Assembly (NCBI GenBank): GCA_963921825.1
Contig: OY997596.1
Span: forward strand, 17,737,001 to 17,801,000
DNA: 64,000 nt
Reading direction: 5' to 3'
Origin: Erodium maritimum
Taxonomy: Eukaryota > Streptophyta > Magnoliopsida > Geraniales > Geraniaceae
Position 1 is the first letter of the stretch; the number at the start of each line of letters is the position of its first letter. Position numbers and translations under genes: made by a program. Positions 1 through 11,244 of the stretch are shown piece after piece. The notes beneath the pieces are model-generated. The model saw nothing but the letters and a program-made list of their open reading frames with translations, had not been told where the DNA came from and made no database searches.

Positions 1-3000
1 GTCGTCCACTATAGGCACTGAACTAACTTCAGCTGCAAAGACAAGGTTGCAATACATATGATGAGACAAGGAAGAAATACAAACTTTTGCAGTAACTTAT
101 CTGGTGAAAAATTACTAGTAATCAACGAACTGATGATTACAATTAGGGTTAATTACGAATACAAGCACTAACATTGACACGTTTTTCACTTAACTACACT
201 AACATTCAAACTTACATGAGGGTACACTAACCTTTCCAAAAAACTACAACGTTATAAGATCAGTTAGTTTACTGTTTATTTTTCTGAAATAACAAAAAAA
301 GTCTAACCCTAAACCCCAAAACAAAACATTAAAGCTATTTGTAAATCTAAAATTAGAAGGAAAAAAAAAACAGATTTTACATTTTTACATCAGATTCTAA
401 ATTTGATATACTCCTTCAAAATTTTATTTTTAAATTAAGATCTTTTCAATTTTAATTAAACATATATTATATTTTTTTAATAAACGATTTACCAAAAATA
501 GTAAATTAAAAAATGAAAACATTTTAATTTGAAAAATAAATACTTTTATTTTAGTTTTTGATAAATATTTCAAATTCAAGATCCGACAAAAAAATGACTT
601 TTAAAATTTTAGATTTAGAAATGTTTTTTAGAATAATAAATAACTAATTTTTTATAAATAAAAAAACAGATTTATAAATAGCTTTATCCCAAGGTTAGAG
701 TGTAGGGTTAAAGGGCATTTTCGTCATTTAAGAAAATGAACAGTACATTAACAGATGTTCAACGTTGTAATGTTTTGGAAAGTTTAGTGTGCCCTCATGT
801 AAGTTTGAACGTTAATGTAGTTGAGTGAAAAACGTGTCAACGTTAGTGCATGTATTCGTAATCAACCCTTAAATTTAACACTAGTCATGAATAACGCAAC
901 ATAAGACTGATCAACACTGACATATTTCCATTCAATAATAACACTCATTTTCCAAAACCACGCTTTACAGTCAATTTAACAATGTTTCTGTTCCTTTCTT
1001 CTATAACCTAATTTATGAGATTGATAGTTCTGAAAAAATCGTTGAATTTCCCCGATGAAAATGAAGAATTACCCACATTTCTGAAATATCATGGACAACG
1101 CAGTATTATTAGCACTATATATCAACTATGGCAAAGAGTATAGTCAGATCCGGTAAATATAGAATACTTCAACAGAAACCCAATTAACAAAAACTTCATT
1201 ACATATGTGAACTACGACAGTATCAACAACTTAATAGAACATGACTTGAAGCAAATATCTACAGAATATAAGGTAGTTTTCACGACTAAATAATTAACTA
1301 ATTTATCTAAGAAGAATGAAATAGAACTTGCCTTGAACTAACAGTGATAGGGCCGAACTGAGGGAGGCATTTGGTCTCAACATTGCAAACTGCCTTCCAT
1401 TGGATTCCCCAATCTTTGGAACCCATGTACCAAGAGGAATTGAACAAATTGGTTGTTGAAGAACTGGCAAGGAACTAGAAGAGTGTCTAAAATGCCTGCA
1501 TATACCTGAAAATCAGCCCCTACGTCAGTAACAAGTATGCATTCTCGACAAAAAGCCAGAACAAAACACCTACATTTTAGTATCCCAGACAAGGAAGCAA
1601 GATGTAGTAGCTGCGGAAAAGAACCATCCTGTGCAGAAGAATGGATAACGGGGACAGTAGACACCTTGTTTTGCAAAATTTTAAGAGCAGCATCTTTCAA
1701 AGAATCATAAGGCCCAGCCTGCTCATCAGAGAATACTACATAGGTTGAGGAAGCATACAACAAATTAAGCATCAAGAGAAAAGGAAGCTTGGCCATCAAA
1801 TTGTAAATGGATTTTACAATGAGCTTCATGGCCAACAAATATTACTACAATAACTAACTTTACATCACTAAATAAACAACTATAAAGCAGGTTAATCAAA
1901 ACTCAAATGCCAACCCACAACCATATAGGACATAGAAACCACATGTGGAGCCAGGAGAGGGATGTAAAGATTACAAAGAAACAAACTTGCATAATAATCA
2001 CAAAATATAAAAGCATTTCACATTTGCAAATAATATCACCGAACATTCACCATGCTATTACTAGGGCTTTTAGGCTCCTTATGCACTAAGGGGTCAAACA
2101 TACATCATGTTAACTTATATTCCAACTTCTGTTCCTGTTATTATCATTCACCCAAAGACAGAGAGTTGAAGAGATATAAATTAGGTTAAGTTTCAATATT
2201 CAAATCAAACTGAAAATAAAAATAATCTACAACCAAATATAACTTTTGTTCAGTATGGTTACATTATATAGCTTTGAATACCAACGGTTTTTCCAAGAAT
2301 TTTTGAAGTGTACAATCAAAACTATATACATGCAGAAAATGATATCCAAACACATTGGTTAAATTGTGCCAAATTGTGTTTAACTTAGCCTGGTACATTC
2401 TACTTGACAGGGTTACTTATATTATTTACATTAATCCAAAGTGGAAACCACAACATTAGTTGCATTAAAACTTTGATTCAGGTTGTAAAGCTATATGTGG
2501 ATTTTGGACTACATTACCACCTGAGGTTCAAATATTGATCAACCAAAAATGTAATGTAACATTATAGCATATTTGGCAAATATCTGGATTTTATTTGAGT
2601 GACAAATATCCACGTAACTGTAACAGGCCTCCTTTCCCTGTACTTTTTTATAAATATGTTAGCAATCAGAGACCCTACAATATCTTCATAAAAAGCAATA
2701 ATTCCATAGCAGAAAAAAATTAAATATATGAACATCTGGCAAGGGGTGTATATATACAATGCTGTGGAACAACATTATCGGATCTGCTTTAGCAAAGCAA
2801 AGAATGTTAAATAAACTTGACTTGTTAATACTTTCTGGTTGACACACTTCTTCACAAAATACTTCTAAAACTTTCCAATAGTTGAAAAGATGTAGAAAAT
2901 AGTGATACAAAAACAAAAGATCGCCCAAATAATGTGTTCATATGGACAAATAATATAGAAAAACTGTACAGAGGGACTCAAGAAACCTTATACTCTACAC

Positions 3001-6000
3001 TCCACAACAATAACAAATCAACTAGCAAAGCACATTGTACAAGAATAACAGACTTTATTACCATAAGATTATAACATAATTATGTGTATATATTGACAAA
3101 TTAGTCACTACCTTCCCAATAGTATCCAAATAATAATAGAGACATAAATGAAAAGGAGAGAGACTCATTTGCATGAAGAGAAGATAAACACTAAAATACT
3201 TACATGGACTAGGCCTTTGGGATCTGATCTTCGGCTTCCATCCATTTGTCTATTAAGATGTGCCCTACCCTCTTTCCAGGCTGAAATAGAATGTGTCTCA
3301 AGTTCTTCCTCCGTCAAATTCGATCCATAGTTCCCAAGCTGTAACCATACGTGTAAATGAAACATTAAAGTAGATTAGCATTGAGACTAATTTAAAAGAC
3401 AACCTACATGATCAAAATGTTAAGGTGACACAACCACCATATCATCACCAAAGTAAAAGATAAAATTCACCTCTAATCTGGAAACTATGTTAGTGTCTTT
3501 ATAAGCAACAAAATTCACCATTCAGTCAGAACACAACTTTGTTCTATACTTCAAGTAAATCCTCCAATAAATTCTTAGATAAATGAGTGAAAATAGCCAG
3601 AAAATTCCTCTTCAATGATCCATGCTTGCAAATAGCCTCCTAGAGTTGCAGGAAACTCACCCTACCAAAACCCAGCATCACCCATACCCCGAAGAAACTC
3701 TGATGGATCAACCAAAACTAGAATATAAATAAGCTCTGACCTCCTCTATGAAGTTGATATGATAAAATGTTCATTCTATAAATTAACAGCTCACTTAGTG
3801 GAACAAGAAGATGGCAACTGATCAAAGCTTCATATCTTTGCTAAGCTTTGATCCACTGAAACATGGACTTTCCCACTTCTCTTAAGCAAGCTAATAAGTA
3901 GGGGACACTTCATCATAACACCAAAATCCAAAACAATGCCAAATGACTAGATAGACTTTGGGAGAGACTGCAAGATCCTCCTACCAAATTTACAAAAGTT
4001 ATTACCAAAAAGCACTAAATCATATTTCATCTTGAAAACGTGTGAACAATTTATGATCATTTTATGGGCACTTATGACCATTTAAGCAATTCTACATGCT
4101 AATCTAAGATTTATGGAGACCTATATAGCCTTCTGTGAACAAAAGGAAATGTATGAACCCCAAGGAACAGCTAAAAGGGCAGAACAATATACAGCTATGT
4201 TTTGTGTGAGTATAATTTTCTGGGTAGAATATAAAGAAAAAAACACACCTCCCTCAAAATCAGTATGAAGTCCAATGCACTAAGAACTCCAACAAAGTGA
4301 GCCCTCTGAAAATCCCATAGAGGAGCGACAGGAATCCCCTGAATTTAGAATAAGTCAAGCAAAAAAGTAGTACATTAGGATAAATGAGACAGCAAAAGAA
4401 GATGCATATGGGTGTTTGTGTCGGACCATCCATGTACAATGCACGCAAAGAGAATTTACCTGCTCATACAGAATATGGAAAGCTTGCTTCACGGGTAAAT
4501 TAACATCCAAAGCAATGACCTGTTCAGACACAATTGAACCACAAGATTAGGAGTTGTAGCAAGTAAATAAGCCAAATCCATCTGAAATTTCATTTCAATG
4601 GCTCTTAAAGAAGGGCAAAGCATTCAAACCTTGCCTGACTCGGGAAGCAATTCATAGGCAGTATGTGTAGACAAGAAAACAGATATACGTTGGCGGGAGA
4701 CCTCTAGGTCTGCTTCGGACATCCTTGGAGCTATCTCCTGCATAGCAGCACTCAACAACATTACCCCCATTCTAGAGCAAAATTATATTGATACTTGTTG
4801 AATTTTTTAACCCCGCATTGATAAAAATAAGAGAAAAGTGTCACTTATAAAGGTTAGAGCCACACCCAACTAACAAGGTTGCCTTTTAGTTGTGGAAGCC
4901 AGATTTGATATAAGTGGCCCATTTAAATAAAATTGACATGGGATTAGAGCCTGGTTGGCTTTGGCATATGCGTGTGGGTCTCCCCGTGCCAAAGCCTCAT
5001 GTGAACTCCGACGCATATGCAGAAGTCCAGTTCTGCTATGGCCCACGTGCAAAGAGACACGTGAGGGGGAGTGTTGAGATCATTAATCCCACATAGAACA
5101 AAATAAGAGAAAAGTCTCATTTATAAAGGTTAGAGTCACACCCAACTAATAAGGTTGACCTTCTTGGTGTGTAAGTCCAATCTGACATAAGTGGCCCGTT
5201 TTAAATCAAATTTACGATACTAAAAGGAAGTGGCAACAAACATCGCAATAATCCACTAATATATCCCTTTTGACTAGACACCACACCATTAAATATTTAT
5301 AGCTGAATAATTCAATATCATATGTCTTCATTGAAGGTGGGGGAAACAACACAAGTTTCACCTTAAACAGACGGTAGACACATCATTTTAGGCATTATTC
5401 TCATCTAACTCCAACGTGTAAAATTCTATAATTTCTATGAGTACTTTGTGAAGCACAACAAACTACATACTAAGGGAACGAAAGGTAACCTTGGTGTTGT
5501 TTCCAATCATTTAGGTGAACAATGCTATTAAAACAGGAGTACAATATGCTCATTCCTTAACCATACAATAAACAGAAAACTAAAGTTTAAATATACCATA
5601 CCGGACGTGTAAATACATCACCATCCACTTCCATGCCCATGAGTGGCTCGGAACTGAAAGCTTGAGGAATTATATCTGGTTCCGTAGCTAAAAGGATAGT
5701 GTTCACAATACCATAATTCCCGCTTACAAAAGGTTGGCGCTCATCATGTCTCCATTCTCCGTCAACATAAAACTTGTACTGCATGAAATTGAAACGGGCA
5801 TCTTAGTGCCATGCACCTCAATGCATAGCCATGCAAAAAGGTACCCTAAAGTGCATACACTTTACAGCAACCTAATAGCATAAATATGTCAATATCATCT
5901 ATCCTGTAAAATACAAAGAATCTTTAGGGACCACAGAGCATTCGTAACAAAAGGAGGTTATAGCTTCTTTGTCTTCATTCTTAAGCAAGGATATGATCTT

Positions 6001-6880
6001 AAGGGACAGAAAATATTTCCACATTCAATGTTAAGAATGAACATTTTTAGAACTAATATCATTTCCCCCATGAAATAGGGTACATTAAGCCAAAAGACAG
6101 TGGACGTTGAGTTTATCCACTAGAAACTAACTTGCAAATCAGTAACATTGGCATTCCATCAAACAAACTAGAAGGTGGGTAATGGTTAATATCGTATCAC
6201 TCAAAAGTTTTTGAACGGGAGAACAGAAGAAGTGAATATACTTGACATGGGAAGGCAGAAGACCTTTATTTAATGATTATAACCCCACAACTTGAATTCG
6301 AAAAAGATAAAAGAAACAAAAGGCATCAAACATCAAGGGTGGTAAACAGCACAATCAGGCTCAACTGGTCTAAATTGCATTTCTGACCCCTCTTTCTGAC
6401 TATAAAGGTAGATACAAGGATCGCGATCACTTAGTCCCTACAAATTGGAACGATTCTAGCACTCAAGCCAGTATAAAATAATGCTTCATCTCATTAGGCT
6501 TACAATAACAATAAACCATAAGAGCTAATAAACCTGATGATATCCTGGCGTTAAGCTGCAAAGAGCTTGAAATACGGTAGGGCAGCCCTCCACTGGAGAC
6601 ATGGCTATATGTTCTGCCCACCTGCTTGCAGTATTCCCAGATGAAGCGCATCACTTTCTCAAATAAATACTTGCATCGCCTACTTGTTAAAGTAAATAAA
6701 TACATACAAAGGATGCAATAAAATTAATGATTAGCATTACATCAATGAGTCTCACCTTGTAAAAGAACCACTGACAAACACCCTCCTTCCTCCATAAGGC
6801 CACACAAAACGATATGGGATCAGTAGAGTTCCAGAAACCCCACTATTTTCATTCCCGACATTTTGACCAGAAGCAAACAT
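1..6880 (-). CDS. SNF4: SNF4/AKIN-beta-gamma subunit of SnRK1 (partial, 3' end outside window)
   Basis: Plant-specific hybrid beta-gamma subunit of the SnRK1 (SNF1/AMPK-related) energy-sensing kinase: an N-terminal CBM48 glycogen-binding domain followed by CBS repeats. Exons, in coding order: 6880-6756, 6621-6534, 5778-5602, 4737-4630, 4519-4460, 4338-4249, 3338-3204, 1718-1570, 1495-1332 and 32-1 (incomplete). All phases join without a stop and give 376 residues. Exons 1-3 encode CBM48 ([29 protein letters not shown]). Exons 4-9 encode the first CBS pair ([50 protein letters not shown]). Exon 10 starts the next CBS (VSSVPIVDD). The start ATG at 6880 is the first in frame before the CBM. Introns are GT-AG except the last, which has a GC donor at 1331-1330. 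Intron 9 carries a MITE and intron 3 a TRIM. Family assignment is very secure; the last CBS repeats are not in the window. Confidence 0.95.
146..868. repeat. Fold-back MITE in SNF4 intron (Tourist-like candidate)
   Basis: The first ~110 bases (GGGTTAATTACGAATAC...) return as the reverse complement at the right end (...GTATTCGTAATCAACCC), with an AT-rich centre. TTA flanks both ends (143-145 and 869-871). Terminal inverted repeats with a TTA duplication suggest a PIF/Harbinger-derived (Tourist) MITE, although about 720 bp is long for one. It has no coding capacity and lies in the intron between SNF4 exons 9 and 10. Confidence 0.7.
4796..5216 (+). mobile_element. TRIM retrotransposon in SNF4 intron
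   Basis: Miniature LTR retroelement of 421 bp. The left LTR 4796-4938 and right LTR 5072-5216 are close direct repeats (both begin TGTTGA and share AAGAGAAAAGT, TTATAAAGGTTAGAG and ATAAGTGGCCC). Directly after the left LTR is TGGGATTAGAGCC, a slightly mutated initiator-Met-tRNA primer binding site. Directly before the right LTR is a purine tract, GTGAGGGGGAG. The target duplication ATACT is present at 4791-4795 and 5217-5221. There is no protein-coding capacity, as expected of TRIMs. It is in the intron between SNF4 exons 3 and 4, opposite to the gene's direction. Confidence 0.88.
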
Positions 6881-7395
6881 TTTCCACGACTTTCAAACCA
6901 ATCCAGAAAGACCCAAATTGAACACTACCCACCTTGATATTTTTGCTGTAACACCTAACAACATAACCCACAATCACACCTCCTCACACGAATTCATGAA
7001 CCGTCCAAAAATCAGGCCTTCAGACCAATAACAGGAGGCTAATATTTTGTTTCCATACAACAAGATCCTCCGCAAACAATCAGGTGGAACCTCCTCAGAG
7101 CTCCAACGTTTACACGTCACCCGAATTGGAACGGAGTCAACATACACCCTATGAAAAATTCACACTGCGACGCTCTTATCAACCCAAATCACAAGAAGCC
7201 GAAAATTGAGCCGCAATTTCTTCATGCAACGCCCTCCCCTGCTGCTAGATGCTAGCCCGGATAAACAGTCCCCACCAAAAAGTCAACAGAACAGACGCCC
7301 GCGAGAAAACCCCAAAATTCAATCAAACAAACTCAAAATCATAGACAAGCTGAGCTCTGACCTGGAGCACCCCCAAAAGCCCTAAAAATTCGTAA

Positions 7396-7698
7396 ATGGA
7401 GGAGGAGATAGGAAGTTCGGAGGACAATTTTGTGAACAATTCAAATGGGAAGTTGGGGCGAGATGGAGAAGAAAAAAGCCCTAATATTGATAAGCAACCT
7501 AAGGGTTATGTGGCATTTTTGGATCTTCAGCGCATTTTGTGGCCTCTCAACGAAGAAGAATCTAAAGAAGAAGACATTGAGAGCACAAAAGTGTTAGATG
7601 AAAATGAAAGGGGCAACAAATTACAAATAACAAATCATTGTTTTTTTGTTTTTGTTTTTGTTTTTTTGAGTAAAAATAACAAATCATTGTTGAAGTAA
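7396..7698 (+). CDS. Short hypothetical ORF head-to-head with SNF4
   Basis: An ATG-initiated ORF of 100 codons starts about 515 bp upstream of the SNF4 start codon and points the other way. The first ~75 residues are acidic and hydrophilic (MEEEIGSSEDN, GYVAFLDLQRILWPLNEEE) and look coding-like. The tail is a T-rich low-complexity run read as Phe/Val, so the true product, if any, would splice or end near 7620. No family recognised. It could be the first exon of a lost neighbour or chance ORF content in the SNF4 5' flank. Confidence 0.3.
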   Translation: MEEEIGSSEDNFVNNSNGKLGRDGEEKSPNIDKQPKGYVAFLDLQRILWPLNEEESKEEDIESTKVLDENERGNKLQITNHCFFVFVFVFLSKNNKSLLK

Positions 7699-7991
7699 AA
7701 CTATAATTAATGTATTTACAGTATTGTCCTCCTTCTATTTAATTTAGAAAAGAATATAATTATTTCTTATGAATTAAATCGCGTAAAAATATATTATATT
7801 GGTCATTGATCATTAATATTTGTCGACAATTTGTTCGAAAGTTGAATTTCAAACATGAATAATGTATTCATTTAGCATGTTACCCGTATCAATCATACTA
7901 ATTATAAGATTGTCCTTGATGGGATTCTACTGAAGACATGCAAGTACCACTTATATTTTAGTAAATTTCAACATGAATGCTTATAATTAGT

Positions 7992-8370
7992 AGGTAAAAT
8001 AACGTTGACATATTTCGTATTATATGCGTTTAATAGATGAATACCTCAAAGTTTATTTGTAACGAAAACTTATCCCAAACTAATCGTTAATAACAATTAG
8101 TCGCCTTCCATCTAATTTTCTATCTATTTAAAGTTCATTTTTTTCAGAAATTCTGAAACTACCTGTAGTGTTGCAATTATAAACCCAACTCAAACCCTAA
8201 ATCTCTCTCAAAACCTAAATCTATCCCTAAAAATGGACGGAAAATTGGATGGAAGGGGGCTAGTTGTTATTAACGATTAGTTTGGGATAGATTTTCGTTA
8301 CGAATAAAGTTTAGGATATTTATCCGTTAAATGTGTATAATACGAAGTATGTCGACGTAATTTACCCTTG
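7992..8370. repeat. Fold-back MITE, ~380 bp
   Basis: Arms of about 120 bp are inverted copies: GGTAAAATAACGTTGACATA on the left against TGTCGACGTAATTTACC on the right, and CCCAAACTAATCGTTAATAA at about 8076 with its complement at about 8250. The short loop contains CCCTAAATC-like repeats. TTAGT occurs just outside both ends, but the right one (8371-8375) also serves as the duplication of the adjacent three-LTR element, so the MITE's own duplication is ambiguous. No coding capacity. Confidence 0.65.
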
Positions 8371-8375
8371 TTAGT

Positions 8376-8552
8376 TGTAGAAATATAAAATAAAGTGCTT
8401 TTGAATTATTTTATTGAAGCCTCTGTGGTCTTTATATAGGAGATAAGGTCCTTGACAAGAAATGAATATTGCATACTATATTAATTAATTGTTATTATCA
8501 AATCAAAAGGAATAAATCAATTTTTTATTTTGATTTGATTATACTTTCAATG
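8376..8552 (-). repeat. LTR copy 3 of the three-LTR element
   Basis: Shares TTTTATTGAAG, CTTTATATAGGAGAT, ATATTAATTAATTGTTATTATCAAATCAA and TTTGATTTGATTATA with the LTRs at 10505 and 11245. On the minus strand it contains a TATATAAAG promoter-like box. Its extreme start is separated from the upstream purine tract by the inserted MULE. Confidence 0.75.
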
Positions 8553-9885
8553 AGAAGAAATCAAATAGAAACCACATCTTAACGTAAAAACTTGTGTTAA
8601 CTAATCCAAGTCATCCAATTTAAGAATGGATGAATGAGATGCAATTGAGTTGTTGATTGAAAAAACAGCATTTTTTGGTAAGTTGGAGGGGCTATTTAGT
8701 AAAACTATCATATATTTTTTTTACCAATTCACAAATTTAAATTTTCCCGCTTCGTTTGAACTTCGATTGGCTTCAAACTTGCGCCAATAATTTTGTTCTT
8801 TCAAGGAATTTCTATCAAGATCAGTCATGAATATATTTTGAAGCACGATTTTTTTTTTTATTTTGGGAATGATTTAAAAATTTTATATCTGGGTAATTTT
8901 TATCAACACTTTACACTGGTTTTATCAACACTGGACACTAGGTTTATCACCTCATTTTTCAAAACTAAATATGATTTAATTTTTCCCGCTTCGTTTGAAT
9001 TCCGATTGACTTCAAAATTGCGTCATATCTTTGTTTTTTCAAGGGCTTTCTATCAAGATCAGTGGTGAATATGTTTTAAAGGAATAAAAAATAAATTATT
9101 TCGGGAATGATTTAAAAAAAAATTATATCTGGGTAATTTTTATCAACACTTTACACTGGTTTTATCAACATTTTACTCTGGTTTTATCAACATTGAACAC
9201 TAGTTTTATCACCTCATTTTCCAAAACCGAACATGATTTTTATGACCTCATCACATGTTTTTTTATGAACACTAAGCATTAGTTTTATCAACACTAAACA
9301 CTACGTTTATCACTAAATTACATGTGTTTTATCACTCCATCATATGTTTCTTTTATCAACACTAAACTCTAGTTTATCACACTTATTATCAAATTTGTAC
9401 ACGTTTTTTATCACCTCATTAATTGTTTTTATCACCTCAATACATGTTTTTTATCAACATTTAACACTAGTTAGATACCCCGGTATAAAACATCAGTTAG
9501 TGAAAATTTATTAATATTGAATATTATTTTTATGACCCCGATATAAATTTTTATTTTCGTGCTTCAAAATATATTCATGACTGATCTTGATTTAAATCCC
9601 TTGGAAAAAGAAAAATATTGGTCAACTTTGAAGCTAATCGGAGTTAAAACAAAGCGGGAATGATTAAATTAGTGAATTGGTGAAGAAAAAATGGACACTT
9701 GTCCACATAGCACCATGCTATTACAATCATGCCCTTTCTTGTTTGAGAAAGGAAGAAAATGGCGTGAGTTTTGGGTGGGATTGGGGTGATGATGTGGCAT
9801 TATGGTGAATGTTGGATCTTATGAGTGTATGGTTAAAATTGGTTCACACAGTTTTTAGGATAAGAAGGGTTTCTATTAGATTTTT
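8551..9885. mobile_element. Non-autonomous Mutator-like element (MULE)
   Basis: Inverted ends: GAGAAGAAATCAAATAGAAACC at 8551 and, reverse-complemented, GAGGAAAAATCTAATAGAAACC at 9885; similarity continues about 60 bp inwards. The flanks TACTTTCAAT and TACCTTCATA are near-duplicates and together restore the LTR edge of the host element, which fits the 9-10 bp duplication of Mutator insertions. No transposase ORF. The interior is a second, inner fold-back region with TTTATCAACAC-type repeats. Confidence 0.6.
8719..9693. repeat. Inner inverted repeat with TTTATCAACAC tandem core
   Basis: The left arm (about 8719-8850: TACCAATTCAC, TTTTCCCGCTTCGTTTGAACT, TATCAAGATCAGTCATGAAT) recurs inverted at about 9560-9693. 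A partial direct copy of the left arm lies at 8975-9080. Between the arms, variants of TTTATCAACACT, TTTATCACCTCAT and ACACTAGTTTTATCA repeat about twenty times from 8898 to 9475. Coding content is not supported. Confidence 0.6.
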
Positions 9886-9984
9886 CCTCTACCTTCATAC
9901 TCCCTTTCAAGTTGGAGCCTGAAGATTAGTAATGCCTAACTTGAAAAGAAGATCTTAAAATGATCACGTTCAAAGCTTTTGGAT

Positions 9985-10290
9985 GGTGCAAATAGTTACT
10001 CGTCTTAGAGCCAAGGTTGTAAGCGGTTACTCGTCTCGGGGCCGACGGTGCTAACAACTACTCGTCTCGGGGCCGACGGTGCAAATAACATCTTTTTTCA
10101 TGGCTAACGGTACAAACAACATCGCGTCTCATGGAGACGGTGCAAAAAAACATCTCGTCTTGTGGCCAACGATGCAAACGACATCTCGTCTCGTGGAGAC
10201 GGTGCACAAACGTCTCGTGCCTAATAGTGCAAACGACATCTAGTCTCGTGGAGACAATGCAAAAAACTTATCATCTGGAGGCTGAAGGTT
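9985..10290. repeat. 31-bp minisatellite, array A (~10 decayed units)
   Basis: About ten imperfect units with the core GGTGCAAACNNCATCTCGTC and then TCGTGGCCGAC. Several units are one to seven bases short. It occupies the same position in its internal region as array B does in the neighbouring one. Confidence 0.85.
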
Positions 10291-10504
10291 GAACGGCATA
10301 GAAATTCGATCATGATGCTTGTGAACATAGGTGAGATGTGGAAGCGAAATAAAATGAATTACATAAGAAAAAAAAAACTAGGACTAAATATGTCATTTTA
10401 TCCTTTAGACGTCTTGTCCACTTGTTATAACCATAAGCTAACAAGTGGGTAAAGCTACAGACTTATTATAGCTTGTCAAGTATCGAAACGGGCCTTTAAT
10501 ACCA

Positions 10505-10744
10505 TGAAAAAATATAAAATGAAATGTTTTGGGGTTATTTTATTGAAGGCCTTGTAGTCTTTATATAGGAGATTACAAGGTCTTTAACATAAAACTAATG
10601 TTATATAATATATTAATCAGTTGTTGGAGATTACAAGATTTTTGAAAGGAAACAAATAATGCATAATAATCTTAATTAATTATCGTAATCAAACTAAATC
10701 AGAACAAATCAATAAGATTTATTCTGATATGATCACCTTCGATA
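10505..10744 (-). repeat. LTR copy 2 (middle LTR) of the three-LTR element
   Basis: Same LTR as at 11245 but about 60 bp longer, because GGAGATTACAAG-type sequence is partly duplicated inside it (10568 and 10625). It is followed on the minus strand by a primer binding site, TGGTATTAAAGGCC (10504-10491), and preceded by a purine tract, so it is placed to act as the 3' LTR of one unit and the 5' LTR of the next. Confidence 0.75.
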
Positions 10745-10832
10745 CTCTCCTTCAAGTTAGAGCATGGAGATTCGTAATATACAACTTGAAAATGAGATTA
10801 TAGAACGATCACATCTAATTTATTTGGTGAAT

Positions 10833-11049
10833 GGTGCAAACGGTTACTCGTCTCGTGGTCGACGGTGCAATCAGCATCTCGTCTCATGGTCGACCGTGCA
10901 AACGGCTACTCATCTCGTGGCCGACGGTGCAAAGTGCATCTCATCTTGGGACCGACGATGCAAAGTACATCTCGTCTCGTGGCCGACGATGCAAATGGCA
11001 TCTCATCCTGTGCTTGACGGCACAAACAACATCTTGTCTCGTGATCGAT
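10833..11049. repeat. 31-bp minisatellite, array B (7 exact-length units)
   Basis: Seven consecutive units of exactly 31 bp, beginning GGTGCAAACGGTTACTCGTC and varying at scattered positions. Open frames run through the array on both strands only because the repeat lacks stops; they are not considered genes. Confidence 0.92.
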
Positions 11050-11244
11050 AGTGTAAACATCATAGAAGATGGAAAATGGATATGGTTTATTACCACGATG
11101 CGGAAGCGAAATAGAAAAAATAAAAATAGGACTAAATATATCCTTCAAACACTCTGCCCACTTGTTAGAACCATAAGCTGACAAATGCGTCAAGCTACGG
11201 ATTCATAAGACTTTGTCAAGGATCAAAACTAGTCTCTAATACCA

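Noticed and set aside
300-320. Telomere-like CCCTAAACCC in the MITE
   Set aside because: A single short match, not an array; also at ~8195. No interstitial telomere is supported.
10833-11049. Regular repeat array resembling a CRISPR
   Set aside because: Units are contiguous and similar throughout with no unique spacers, and the genome is a plant's.
10764-11193. Overlapping ORFs of about 95-116 codons on both strands
   Set aside because: They read through the 31-bp minisatellite; repeated SSRGRR/CRRPRDE-like peptides are a by-product of the repeat.
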